This document shows, piece by piece, positions 44,694 to 56,574 of a stretch of 64,000 nucleotides of DNA; position 1 is the stretch's first letter, and every line of letters starts with the position of its first letter. Source of the stretch: Buddleja alternifolia (taxonomy: Eukaryota; Streptophyta; Magnoliopsida; Lamiales; Scrophulariaceae); the NCBI GenBank assembly GCA_019426215.1, contig CM033394.1, forward strand, positions 42,344,423-42,408,422, given 5' to 3'. A program made the translations under genes and the position numbers. Below the pieces are notes generated by a model. It ran no database searches. It was not told where the DNA came from and was given only the letters and a program-made list of their open reading frames with translations.

Positions 44694-44887
44694 ATCAAGA
44701 CCTATTGGTCTAGTGGTGGTATTCACCTCCTACTTTATATGAAATGTCCTTATTTCGAATTCAAATTGCCACAAGTTATGACTCTTCCCTCTTTTATAGA
44801 GCTATATAGAGTCTTTATGGCTAAGGAATATGACTATCACCCAAGTTGTCAATCTAGGGCTATCCCTTCGTCATGAATTAAAAAAAC
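44694..44887 (+). mobile_element. tRNA-derived SINE
   Basis: The head has an A-box TGGTCTAGTGG (44706-44716) and a B-box-like TTTCGAATTC about 40 bases on, the internal Pol III promoter. The body ends in an A-rich tail (GAATTAAAAAAAC). It is flanked by imperfect duplications AAGTTTCATCTCAATT (44678-44693) and AAGCTTCATGTCAATT (44888-44903). The uninterrupted site AAGTTTCATCTCAATTTGTCAC survives near 49940-49961. Confidence 0.7.
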
Positions 44888-44912
44888 AAGCTTCATGTCA
44901 ATTTGTCACAAG

Positions 44913-45067
44913 TGATAGAGTTCAAGGCACGTAATGTTTATGAACTCATTGTATATATTTCTCTGAATGATCTATTACAATAATACAAGCATATGTATAT
45001 ATAGAAGTGAAACGTAACCCTAATACATAGATGGGCCGGACTATAACCTATAATCTATACACTAACA
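44913..45067 (-). repeat. 3' LTR of the copia element
   Basis: 155 bp, reads TGTTAGTG...CTATCA on the reverse strand. Confidence 0.92.
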
Positions 45068-45635
45068 CCCCCCCTCCCCCCGGAATCTGAGCAGTGGGAC
45101 CAACGCAAAGATTGGCCCGAAGTTGGAAAAACTTGGTCGGTGGTAAGGCTTTGGTGAAGATGTCAGCAACTTGTTCAGCGGTAGGAACATACTTGACCAA
45201 AACATCACCAGTGGCAACTTTTTCCCTAACAAAATGGTAATCAATCTCAATATGCTTCGTACGAGCATGAAACACATGATTAAGAACGAGATATATGGCA
45301 CTAATATTATCACAGTAGACCCGAACTGGATGCGGAAGGAAGACGCCCAAGTCACGCAGAATAAAACGTAGCCAACAAGACTCAGCGACAGCATAGGCAA
45401 CAGAGCGGTACTCAGACTCTGTACTGGATCGGGAGACGGTAGCCTGTTTCTTGGCAGACCAGGAGATAAGATTATCACCAAGATAAACAGCATAGCCAGT
45501 GGTAGAACGACGACTGTCTGGACAACCAGCCCAATCTGAGTCAGCATAAATAGTCAGGGAGTCCACAGTGGAAGAACGAAGGAGAAGACCATAATCAAGA
45601 GTACCCCGAAGATAACGAAGAATGCGCTTGACCAT
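45048..45635 (-). pseudogene. pol: Copia RNase H segment
   Basis: Starts MVKRILRYLRGTLDYG and has the RNase H blocks YADSDWAGCPDSRRSTTG, STESEYRSVAYA and VYCDNISAIYL, then HIEIDYHFVREKV and ADIFTKALPP. It is the same frame as the RT segment to its right, cut off from it by two TAG codons around 45635-45668. The last codons run into the LTR. Confidence 0.9.
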
Positions 45636-45668
45636 CTAAAAGTGGCTATCCCGAGGTGAGTGCATGAA

Positions 45669-47252
45669 CTAACTGACTAAAGCAACTGCATAAGCAATGT
45701 CAGGCCGAGTGTGAGTAAGATACTGAAGACCCCCAACAATGCTGCGATAAAGAGTCGGATCAGAGAAAAGGTCGCCTGCAAGAGCGGAGGGAGTAGACGT
45801 CGCAGAAAGAGGAGAGGCAACAGGCTTCAAGCTCATCATGTCAAAACGCTGTAGAAGCTCGGTTGCATACTTTCTCTGCGAAAGAAACAATCCAAGAGAG
45901 TCTCGTGTAGCATGAATACCTAGAAAATAGTGAAGATCCCCTAAATCCTTCATAGCAAACGTCTGGGAAAGATGAGAAATAAGAGCAGTAACGGCAGCAG
46001 ATTCATTCCCAGTCAAGATAATGTCATCAACGTACAGCAAGAGAATCAAGGTGATAGAACCAGAACGGTAAACGAACATCGACATATCAGCTTTGCTGCT
46101 AGTGAATCCCAGACGCAGCAAATACGAACTAAATTTCTGAAACCAAGCTCGAGGTGCTTGTTTCAGACCATATAAAGCCTTCTGTAACTGACACACATGT
46201 GAAGGATACTGGGGGTGAGTAAAACCGCGAGGCTGAGCCATGTAAACAGTCTTGGTAAGATCACCGTGAAGAAAAGCATTCTTCACATCAAGCTGTCGGA
46301 TAACCCACTGACGAGAAACGGCAATAGAGAGAACAGTGCGAATAGTAGTTGGCTTAACCACAGGGCTGAAGGTCTCACCAAAGTCAATACCAGCCTGTTG
46401 CTTAAACCCCTGAGCAACCAAGCGGGCCTTATAGCGCTCAACAGATCCATCAGGACGTAACTTAACCTTATACACCCATTTCGAACCAACTAGATTTTGT
46501 GAAGGATGCGATGGCACTAAAGTCCATTTGTCATTGGCTTGGAGAGCATTAAACTCATCAGCCATGGCAGCACGCCAAAGGGGATCCTTGGCGGCTTGTG
46601 TATAGCATGTTGGCTCGAGAGGAGGGGAAACAGCAGACAAGGAGGGAAGAACACGAGGCTTACGTGTACCATCACGTAAGCGGGTGACCATAGGATGACG
46701 AGGACACGGAGGAGGAACACTAGGTGAGGACGTAGGAGAAGAAGAGACCGAGGAAGAGGTAGTGGAAGGAGATTGGACATAGGGAGACACGGGATTCGGG
46801 GAAGATGATGGAGATGGTCCTGGACCAGTGGGACGGGGAGGACTCCGGGAGGAGGGTGGTGAAAGAGATGACTCCAGAAGAGGCGGCATGGAGGACATAG
46901 TGGTGGTGGCAATAGGTAGATTAGGCGGCATGGAGGACATAGTGGTGGTGGCAATAGGTAGATTAGGCGGCATGGAGGACATAGTGGTGGTGGCAATAGG
47001 TAGATTAGGCGGCATGGAGGACACAGTGGTGGTGGCAATAGGTAGGTCAGTGGGACCGAGATAAGGAGGATGAGGAAGAGAAACTGTAATAGATTCAGCA
47101 GCAGACTGGTGGGTACCAGAGGCGGAAGTGGAAGGTAAGGTCGGATAAGGAAAAGAGTCTTCATCGAAGATGACGTGACGACTAAGATGGATAATACCAG
47201 AAATAGGATCGAGACACCGATACCCTTTATAATTCGGGGCATAAAGATACAT
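45669..47252 (-). pseudogene. pol: Copia reverse transcriptase segment
   Basis: 527 residues in another phase from the integrase. A Pro/Ser/Thr-rich linker includes four 14-residue repeats (NLPIATTTMSSMPP), then [81 protein letters not shown] and the active site LYVDDIILTG. Ends at TAG within the region before RNase H. The Met at 47252 is not a real start; the segment continues the integrase after a frameshift near 47240. Confidence 0.88.
46882..47049. repeat. 42-bp minisatellite, 4 copies
   Basis: GGCGGCATGGAGGACATAGT.. repeated at 46882, 46924, 46966 and 47008 with few changes. The unit is a multiple of three and adds 14 residues per copy to the integrase-RT linker without changing phase. 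Confidence 0.92.
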
Positions 47253-49736
47253 GAGGCAGAGCGAGGATCGAGCTTATGAGCAGCACGATGACCAAGATGT
47301 GGAAAACAGGCACAACCAAAAGTCCGAAATGTGGAATAGTCGGGCGAACGACCAAATAGGACCTCATAAGGAGACTTGCGGCGAAGCGTAGGGGTAGGGA
47401 GACGGTTAATAAGAAAAACAGCAGTATAGAGAGCATCGACCCAAAAGGAGTGGAGGAGATGAGCAGTAAGAAGCAAAGTGCGAAGTAACTCAGAAATATG
47501 ACGATGCTTACGTTCTGACACACCATTTTGTTGTGGGGTGTAAGGGCATGACAGACGAAACTGAATACCAGAAGCAGGAAAAAGATGACGGAATTGAGCA
47601 TTATCAAACTCACGACCCCCATCACTTTGAAACATTTTGATCTTACTTGTAAAAAGATTTTCAATTAGAATTTTAAAATTACAAAAGTGAGTATAGACTT
47701 CAGATTTAGCACGCATAGGATAGCACCAAGTAAAACGTGAAAAATCATCAACAAAAATAACATAATATTTGAAACCGGTAGGAGAGAGAACGGGATAAGT
47801 CCAAACATCAGAGTGAATTAAATAAAAGGGTACGGAGCTACGGTTCTCAACATGCTGAAAAGGTAACTTGTGTGATCGACCTAACTGACAAGTTTGACAA
47901 AAAGAGACAGAACAATCCTGAGACTTGATATTACCACTACGAGACAATTGCTGAAAAGTAGAAAGACTAGGATGACCCAGGCGGCGATGCCAAACATCAC
48001 TAGAGACGGTACGAGCAACAAGGGAGGACACTAGGCTATGGGAGATCGGATACAAACCACTACTGGAAGGGGACTGCAGAAGAACATTCCCTGTTGCGTT
48101 GTCCTTGACACAGAAACCAGTGGAAGAAAACTCAACCATACAATCATTATCTTGACATAATTGTCTAACAGACAAGAGATTATGAGACAAATGAGGAACA
48201 TGCAACACATTAGATAAAGTAAGGGGACCAGAAGGGGTACGAAACGTACAAGAGCCAACATGCTTAATAGACAAAAGTGCACCATTACCAACTAAAATTT
48301 TGTTGGTACCAGTATAGGGAGTAAGGTTAGAAAAATTACTGTCATCCGGAGTCATATGAGCAGAGGCACCACTATCAGGATACCAGGGTATGCCAGAGAT
48401 GGCAGCAGCAGACAGGGCTGAAAAAGACTGTGGAAGCTCCGCAGAAATATATCTGTGGTTAAACCGCTGGGGACACGAAACACAAGTGTGACCCAAAATA
48501 CCACAAAGTTGACATGTCTGACCAAGAGTAGGAGTCGGAAGTAGACCAGGACCCGGAGAGTACTGAAAAGTATGAGGGGATGGGGACGAGTCACGAACAT
48601 GACGGTCCTTCCCATGTCCGGAACTAGAACCGTGACCATGGGAGCCACCATTACCTTTAGCACCACAATTTTTGAATTTTGAGGAGTGAGAGTGGGCGAC
48701 AAAGGCATAAGATGGAGAGAAAAGAGAGGGAACAGATGAAGTTGGGGAAATTGGGGTTGCATGGGGGCTAATTGGAAGAAGAGAAGACATATGTGGATTG
48801 TTGTGTAAATGAGAGAGAATATGGGGGCTGTTTTGGAAATTAGTGATTTGGTGGGGGCGATTTGGGAGAGTAGGGTTATTATGGGGGCTGTTTTGAAAAG
48901 AAGAGGAATTAAGCGAAGGGCTATTGTGTAAATTGTTGTTACTGTGCGGGTTGTTAGGAAATATAGTGGGTGGGGTGGGGTCAAAAGGTAGAGAGGTGCT
49001 GATTGTGGGGGAACAAAAGATAAAGGGGGACAAAAGATGGTGCTGATTGTGGGGGGACAAAAGAGAAAGGGGGTAATTGTGGTGGGGTCAAAAGTAAAAG
49101 GAGAGTTGTTGGGTGAATAAGTGGAGATGGGGTGTTGTAATTTAGAGAAATGGGCGGATAAGAGAGCGCCTGCATGAGGAGAGAGAAGGGAAACGGCCGA
49201 GTGATTTCCGGCAGCGGCGATAGAGGAGGAAACGGCGCCAGTGGCCGATGGGGAAAGAAGAACGCTGGCAGCAGCGTTAATTTCAGCAGCTAGAATACTC
49301 TCGGCCATAGGTGAGAGAATGGCTCCGGCGGTGTTGACGGCCTGAAATGACGACTCATCGTCGGCGGCAGATTGCAGAGAGCTACCGGTGACGGTAGATG
49401 GAGAAAATCCGGCGACTGAGGATAGAAGGGGCGACTGAGAGAGAATCGCAGCAACGTCTTTGGGTGAGAGATTAAAGGGTGGAGAAAGAAGAGAATGGAG
49501 GAGATTTAGAGCCTTGGAGATGGAGTTATCGGTGGTGGTTGGCGCCGGTAGAGAAGAAAGGGAGAAAACCGCGTCTGTAAAAGAGGAGAGAGAGGCAGTA
49601 GAGGTGGAAGAGAAGATGGTGACAGAGGAGGCGGCAGCGGTGGTGCCGGAAAGGGAGGAGGCCATCCCGGAAGCTATAGGTGCCGTGAGGGCGGGAAACG
49701 AAGCCATAGGCTTTGTGAGCCCGGTAAATGATACCA
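47240..49736 (-). pseudogene. Copia gag-like region, protease and integrase
   Basis: From the right: a Ser/Ala/Thr/Pro-rich frame from the Met at 49737 or 49710 (down to 48352), then a frame change around 49060 into the 847-residue frame 49060-46517. That frame has NSPHNNP-type repeats, a zinc knuckle CQLCGILGHTCVSC (~48515), the protease motif WYPDSGASAHMT (~48385), the integrase zinc domain (WHRRLGHPS.. CQTCQLGRSHK) and DDE core residues in HSDVWTYP, QSDGGREFDN and NGVSERKHRHISE. The match stops near 47240. I could not find the usual copia capsid (UBN2-like) region: the ~400 residues before the knuckle are low-complexity. Either it is lost or this lineage's gag is too diverged for me to see. 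Confidence 0.82.
49729..49736 (-). other. Primer-binding site
   Basis: TGGTATCA on the reverse strand directly after the 5' LTR, the usual initiator-Met tRNA start in copia elements. Confidence 0.75.
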
Positions 49737-49891
49737 TGATAGAGTTCAAGGCACGTAATGTTTATGAACTCATTGTATATATTTCTCTGAATGATCTATT
49801 ACAATAATACAAGCATATGTATATATAGAAGTGAAACGTAACCCTAATACATAGATGGGCCGGACTATAACCTATAATCTATACACTAACA
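49737..49891 (-). repeat. 5' LTR of the copia element
   Basis: 155 bp, same sequence as 44913-45067 by eye. Confidence 0.92.
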
Positions 49892-49896
49892 ACAAG

Positions 49897-50109
49897 TAAG
49901 CTAAATAATTTATCTTTGAATTTGTTATAAAATCATGACTTAAGTTTCATCTCAATTTGTCACTAGTAAGCCAAATAATTTATCTTTGAATTTTGTTGTT
50001 CTTTGTTTGCCCATATATCAATTTTAATCTTAAGCGTGTAATATGTGTGCCAACTGCCTGCGCGTAAGGAAAACAGATCTTCAGATGGATTGGTTGAGGT
50101 GGAAAAGGT
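49897..50109. repeat. Remains of the ~75-bp tandem duplication around the copia/SINE site
   Basis: AAATCATGACTTAAGTTTC and GTAAGC[C/T]AAATAATTTATC blocks occur on both sides of the insertions (44667 onwards, 49897-49930, and intact at ~49930-50005). The intact copy is the empty site for both. Confidence 0.75.
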
Positions 50110-50600
50110 GAAAAGAAAGCCGCCGCACCTTCTTTTTCACCGATAATAGCTTGGTAAAACAATTTTCTCCGTCACTACTGATGTCATTACCATCGTCGCC
50201 GAATTGGATTTAGAGCACCCTCCTTCAAACTGTGTATGACAATTTCAAATCTGAAAATGAATCTAATAAGACAGAGACGAATTTGACGATATGAAGACGG
50301 ATGATACATTAGATTTTATATAGCTTTTTAGATATTTTGTTTAATATTTTGTTTTCTCTCTTACTTTCTCTCTTGATAAAAGTTTCATATCTCTTGAATA
50401 GGAGTATGGTCTTTTGCACAAGAGTTTTTTTATGCTCGTTTGTTAGTTTTTAAAATTTGTTATCTTGAATTTTTTTGATATTTAGTACTTCAATTGTTAT
50501 TAATACATCCTTAGAGACAGTTTAGGTTGTATTGTTCATTACGTTGTAAACTTTTTATTGTATAAAATAAAATGATCATTTTTCTGTAAAAAAAGGAAAC
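50110..50600 (-). repeat. Diverged inverted third copy of the host repeat
   Basis: In reverse complement it aligns with 35480-35935: ACTGCTGATGTCACCATCAT, CTCCTTCAAGCTGTGTAT, GTCTTTTGCACAAGAGTT and TACTTCAATTGTTATTA blocks in the same order, with many substitutions. Older than the two direct copies. Confidence 0.65.
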
Positions 50601-53196
50601 AATGTGCTGCGATTAATAATTGAATGTGAAAAAAGAATATTAAAAACTAATTAATGTCGTTTGTTCCCAAACACCGACTATATCTTGTACGTGGTATGTG
50701 AAAAGAGGAAATTAAAAGTTAATTAATTTGTTTTATCGCGTTGGCCTACGTTATTCATAGTTTCACACTTTTTTTTTTTTTTGGATAAACATAGTTTCAC
50801 ACTCATACATATTTTGACTCAAATTTGTTTACTTGCATACAAAAAAGTCATTGTCGTTGTTTGTCCCAATATAAAATTATTATCAGGGTAAAAATGCATT
50901 TTTGGCTCATTGATTTTTATTGGGTATTATGATGTACAGATATTTTTAAAAAGAAATTTCATTCAATATCGTATTTGTATAAATTTCATTCAATATCATA
51001 TTTGTATTGGATACTGGTGTGCCCTAATTTGGGCATACCACTCTAACACTAAGATATTCTTACTACATAAAGGTTATCACAATTAAGTCTAAGATTCGCA
51101 CATTTTTCATGGGTCGGGTCAGGTACGACCTACGACCCGATTTGACAACCCTAAATACTGATCGTAGGATCATGACGCGTGTCATCATTTCTATGAACCA
51201 TATATTCATCTTCTGTCCATATACACTAAAATATATTTATAAATACCCCAACTCATAACAAGAAAGGAGAGACAATCTACTCTCCAATGCGCAAATATTT
51301 ATCTCTCTATAAATTCATACGACACTAGTGATCTTATTCTATAGATTCAATATAAGTTCCCTCTATAAATTGGACCACCTTCTAATACGATCCAAACAGA
51401 TACGACTCTAAGACCCTACGATCCTACAATCTAACAGATAAAATCTAAACCTTTGAACGACTTAAGATTTGATTCTCCAAGGCGATACATAGGCTGCTTG
51501 GTCAAGTAGTGCAGTGCAATCCATAATATCATTATTTCGGGTCATGCTTGACACGTCGCTCTTAGTGTGTTTGTTCGTTCACTTGACGAAAAATGACCCA
51601 GATTAGATACAAATACTCCTGGATACCGCGCAAAAACCATACCCTACACATTTTTGAGGTGTTCGAAAATAAAAGAAAAGGAGAAAATTTTGGATATCCT
51701 ATATATTCGACACAAAATTTAAAGTATCTAACACGTTTTGGATACAAGACAAAGTACTTCTTTAATTTTATACAATACTTTTTACGCTAGAATAGGAACA
51801 AAGATAATGTTTACGGTCTTTTGTTAAAAATTAAAACCTAAAAGTTAAACTAATCACAAAGAAATTTGAAGAACATGACAAAATTCTATTTATGCCAATG
51901 AATCTATTGAATCAACTATATTTTTTATATTTTATATATTCATTTATACATGTATCATTTATCCTAAAATTTTAAAATTTGTCGTATTTCGTATCCGTGT
52001 TGAATCGTATCTATACCCATGTATCATAGGTTGGACACCTTAGGATTTGAGGTTTACGGACTTAAGCACATTTGGCCTCATACTTAAAAAGTATTGCACA
52101 TCCTCGTTAATTTTTAGATAGATTTTTTTTTGTTAAGTAAGTTTTTACACGGAATTGGTCAAATAAGTCTCACATGGTAGTAATTTGCTGATTTGGTGGA
52201 GAAAAATCACATAAAAGATACATAGACACGTCAACAAGAACAATTTCAAAAAAAAAAAAGGAAATGATATTGGCACTCCACAAAGCTCCAATTTTGATTT
52301 TGCACTTGAATTTGACAAGATTATCCTTGTATTTTAAAACTACTCCTATGCAATCAAAACGAAACTATTATCATGTGATAGATTTTAAATCAAAATCAAT
52401 TAATAAAAATAATATTTAGCAAAAATAAAACAAGTAGTAAAAATGTAGGGCATCATCGGCAAAACTAATTAATATTATGTAAATTCAAGAATAACTTATT
52501 ATATGAACCAAAAAGAAAAACACTTAATATCTACTTTAATCAATTTCGTATACTCATTTACCAAAAAAAAATCAATAGACCTTTATCTTGAGAATTTACT
52601 TATTTCCTTTTACAATAAGAAGATAACGACATGCAGGTAATTCAATAGAGTTCGCCCCAGCAAGAGAGTGTCGAACATAGTATATACATAATATTCAATT
52701 TTTCTATTAGCTTCAATTGGGCAAATGAGAAATGGTAATTAAGTCTATTATTTCATTGATTTATTTTTCTCTAAATTAGTCTAGGAAATTCATCTCATGA
52801 TCAATTTCTTGTATGTATTGTTTCCTTTTGATCTTTCGTCTTGACATTTAATGGTCTTACTCAGTACCCATAATCCCAGTATATTTGGGCTTCCGTTTGG
52901 GCCATTAGTAAATTACATATAAAACTTTAGCCGCTATTTGGTCTGTTTTATTAACCCATTTTCCACTTTCACAAGGTCTCACAAACTTTGTAACTTTTTG
53001 CTTGAATAAATAAAATGATTGATTTCTTAGAAAGAATATACTAGGATTTCCATATTTCACTAATTCATTTGGGATTATCACCAAAAAAAAAAAAAAAAAC
53101 TAATTCATTTGGGATTGGTATAGAAATTGAACTGTATTAGCTTAATTTGAAGTAAAACATCATATCTATTTGTCATGTACTACTCTTTTTTGGGTA
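50601..53196. other. AT-rich intergenic DNA
   Basis: No coding. A ~33-bp direct duplication (TTTCATTCAATATCRTATTTGTAT) lies near 50957-51010; otherwise I see nothing assignable. Confidence 0.45.
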
Positions 53197-53199
53197 TAA

Positions 53200-54079
53200 G
53201 AGCATCTCCAATCCATAGACAAAAAAATGGTGCAACTTTTGCACCATTTTAATGTTATACAGTAAATTTACTCCAAATCATAACTCTAATTTTAACAACA
53301 AAAAGAATATTCTCTAAAATATTCTTTGTTACATCTTATATTATGCTATTATCTCTATTTCACAAATAACACCCAAACTTTAAGTTCTTTTACATATTCA
53401 TCCAATTTTTTTATTTTTTTTGTTACTTCGTGGTATTAAATAATAAAATTCACAATTAACATACATTTTATTATTTAATAATAATAAATAATTAAAACTT
53501 AGTTTAAATCTATTTGGTATTTCATAAAATTATTTCAACATCCATCTAACATTTTTAGCCAATATTTTAAAAATATTGGTGGAAAAGGAAGTGATATGCC
53601 AGAATATTAAGTTGTTATTATTTGTCTAATTTCTCAATGTCATATTATATAAGTTATTTTGTATTAGAATAGTGTACTTTTTAATATTAATCTATGTTTA
53701 TATAAATATTTCAATTTTTTTAATTTATGAAATGTGCATTTTGTACAAGTTCTTAATATATATTTTTATTTATTGTTAAATTTAAAGTGAAATCATATAT
53801 AATTGAATAAAAATAACATTTACTGGACATAATTATAACTTCATAAAGTTTTAAGGACTAAATTGCAAAAGAAAAATAATACAAAAACTAAAATGCAACT
53901 AAATAAAGAAAAAGAGGACTTGCACCAAATTTGGTGCAAAAGTGAAATTTTATGCCAAATATAGCGTCCAACATCACAATTGCACCAAATTTCGTGTTAA
54001 AAATGGTGTGGGTTGGAAGTGTCAACCCACACCATTTATACTATTTCCAACCCAAATATAGAGTGGATTGGAGATGATC
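53200..54079. mobile_element. PIF/Harbinger-type non-autonomous element (880 bp)
   Basis: Terminal inverted repeats GAGCATCTCCAATCCA and (from the right) GATCATCTCCAATCCA differ at one base. Flanked by TAA on both sides (53197-53199 and 54080-54082), the 3-bp target of this superfamily. Subterminal GGTGCAA/TTGCACC motifs are repeated near both ends. No transposase. Confidence 0.8.
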
Positions 54080-54082
54080 TAA

Positions 54083-55915
54083 TAACGTGTAGTGGTTTAT
54101 GTCAATTCTGCCGACTCAAACAAAGAATCTTGCAAAATGCAAATTATTTTGGAAAGGTACCTGCATTTGATTCCAGAACAACCACAACACGTCATGTATT
54201 GGAACTTATCAAGTTACCATAAACAAATAATTATGATTTTTCAAAATTTGAGCTCCGGAGAACCATTCGAGAACACGTGAAACTTTAAACATATTTTGTG
54301 TCATTCACAAATTAAGCATGTTAATACTAGTATAACTCAACATTTACCTATCTCATTGGAAAATACTTCTCTAAAGAAAAATACATCCTGCAAGTTACAA
54401 TCAAGTGATTGAGCTTAATTCCATTTAGCCAACTCAATAATTAGTCAAAATGTAGACCATAGGCACTTGATAGAATCATGAAACCTATCAAACTGTGGAC
54501 CAATTGAAAAATCCCAAGTGCGTTCCTTTGTCATTGTGATTGCAGAAGTTCGTGTCAAGAAACAATAACATAGAGATGATGGTACCATACTTTGGCTATA
54601 GGAACTAGGAGTGTGAGCACTTGCCGTCACGAGCTGTGCAAAATATATATACAATACATCTATACTATTATATAATTAGAGAGGGGCCTATAGAAATTAT
54701 TTTTGGATTGTCAATCGATTTTGGTAGTGCAATAGCTATTTTGTTATATGAATTAAGTATTACTCACCATTTGACTGATATTGTGTCACAATAACAGATT
54801 TGATTTGACTTATTAACAATCACATATTCCATAAAACATGATATAGGAAAAATTTCTCTTTACTTCTTCTTAAATTTGATTTCTCATCTCTTTTTCTTTC
54901 TTTTTTCCTCTTTTGTCGCCTTTTACTTAAACTCAAAATAAATTTTGATTCAAAAAATTTCTTATCAAAATTTACTTTCTGCCGCACATACATCGAGCGT
55001 GCATTACGAACTAGTATATATTATATTACTTATAGGATCATGCACAAATAAGTGATTTATTTGAATGGAGTAGCTAGGTTTTGGTCGTTTAACAAAAATG
55101 TCTCAATTGAGTTTAAATTGTTGTTTATGCAAAAAATTTCTTTGGGTGAGATCCATATAATAACGCTAATAATACCTCAAAAAATTTATCTTAAACTTTG
55201 TAATTCAAAAACAAACTGGAAAGCTAAAAAGAAATAGATCATGCGCAAACAAAACCGCATGCACACTGACTCGGACTCAACTCATTGCTTGTCAGTCTTG
55301 GTAACTGCATAGCCCCCCTTTTTCATCTCCCTATAATAAAGATTTTTTATTTTATATTAAATTGAAAATCAATTCTATCTTACAGGTTTGTAAGTTTGTT
55401 TTACTCGTGCATGAGCTTGGAAGCTTTGACCACAATTCTATATTAATTACTTCATCAGTAATTGAGTAAAAGAGTTGCAACTTTTTTTAAATTGTAATTT
55501 AATCAACCTCACTCAACATTAATGAATATGTTTTTGCCTTCATTTACATAGTTTTATGTTTTAATCGTGGGTCCGAGTTGGAATGATTTTGGGATTTTAT
55601 ATCCAAGGGTCGAGTACGAAAAAGAATGAAAAACTTGATGTTTTTCATTTTGAGAGAGTAGAATTTGAAAAATCAAAAACTTGTAGGCTAAAAAATAATT
55701 TTTCTGAAACTGGGGGCTGATACCCCCACCAGCCCTCCCGGGGGCGTCCATGGGCCTAAGAGCTTTACTATGATATTATTAACTTACACAAAATCTAATA
55801 CAAGTACCTCAATTATTAAAAAGAAAAATGCAAGAGATACAATGAAAATAATTGTAAATGAACCCTTACTCATACAAAAATTTACAATCGATTGATCACT
55901 ACAGCAATTTATATG
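54083..55915. other. AT-rich intergenic DNA
   Basis: No coding that I can support. A GC-rich tail-like patch (CCACCAGCCCTCCCGGGGGC near 55727) may be the worn end of a transposon. Confidence 0.4.
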
Positions 55916-55924
55916 TTTGAGTTA

Positions 55925-56565
55925 GGGAAAGTTTTATTTTCATTCCTGTAATTTAAGGGTATTAACAAAAATTAGTCCATTATTTCTTCAAAAAATACAT
56001 TTAGTCTTGTGAGTTAATAAAATCCAACAAATCTAGTCTTTTATGTATGAGTAATTTAGTCCCACGTCTATTGGGATCAATTTTAATTAGTCCTAAATCC
56101 AGCATCGGTCATTGCCCTTTTGTCACACTGAGTCACGTGTTCTCCCAAAATGCTTAACTCTAAATAAAATAAAAAAGTATTTATATCAAATGACAATCCC
56201 CGAATAAACCCTAATTTCTCTCTTCAAAATCAACTTTTCAACCATTGCACAAATCCGTCATTTATAGCTTCAAGTCTTCATATGCCCAGGACCTTTCGAC
56301 CCCAAAACTAAAACCCCTTTGGTTTGCTCAAAATTCTCAAATCAACAACGCCTAATTTCTTCTTCACAAGTAGGAAACGATCGGCACGTGGATTTAGGAG
56401 CAAAATCGAACTTTTTAATAGATGCAGGACTAAATATGTTTACTCATAGGGATAGGACAAAAATATTGAGTTTTGTTAACTTTCAGTACTAAATAAGTTT
56501 TTTGAAAAGAGAAAATATATTTTGTGGACGTCCCTAAATTACAGAACAAAAAGTAAAATTTTGCC
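55925..56565. mobile_element. Mutator-type MITE (641 bp)
   Basis: Ends GGGAAAGTTTTATTTTCATT.. and, from the right, GGCAAAATTTTACTTTTTGT.. are inverted repeats for ~55 bases (shared CTGTAATTTA). Flanks TTTGAGTTA (55916-55924) and TTTGAGTTG (56566-56574) form a 9-bp duplication with one mismatch. No coding. Confidence 0.75.
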
Positions 56566-56574
56566 TTTGAGTTG

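Larger units (their letters stand above)
44913..49891 (-). mobile_element. Ty1/copia element with 155-bp LTRs (4979 bp)
   Basis: Two 155-bp LTRs (44913-45067 and 49737-49891) look identical by eye. Flanks carry the 5-bp duplication ACAAG (44908-44912 and 49892-49896). On the reverse strand the primer-binding site TGGTATCA (49736-49729) adjoins the 5' LTR, and a G-rich polypurine tract (45081-45068) adjoins the 3' LTR. Internal order is gag-like, protease, integrase, RT, RNase H. The coding part is broken by frameshifts and TAG stops although the LTRs look unchanged. It inserted 5 bases past the right SINE duplication. Confidence 0.93.

Noticed and set aside
44694..44887. Genuine tRNA gene
   Set aside because: Has A- and B-box-like motifs but no foldable cloverleaf and has an A-tail and flanking duplications, so it is a SINE.
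46828..47064. + strand ORF over the minisatellite
   Set aside because: Antisense to the copia linker and open only because the 42-bp unit is a multiple of three.
55700..55755. GC-rich patch as a CpG island or promoter
   Set aside because: Only ~50 bp, no gene adjacent; looks like a transposon end.
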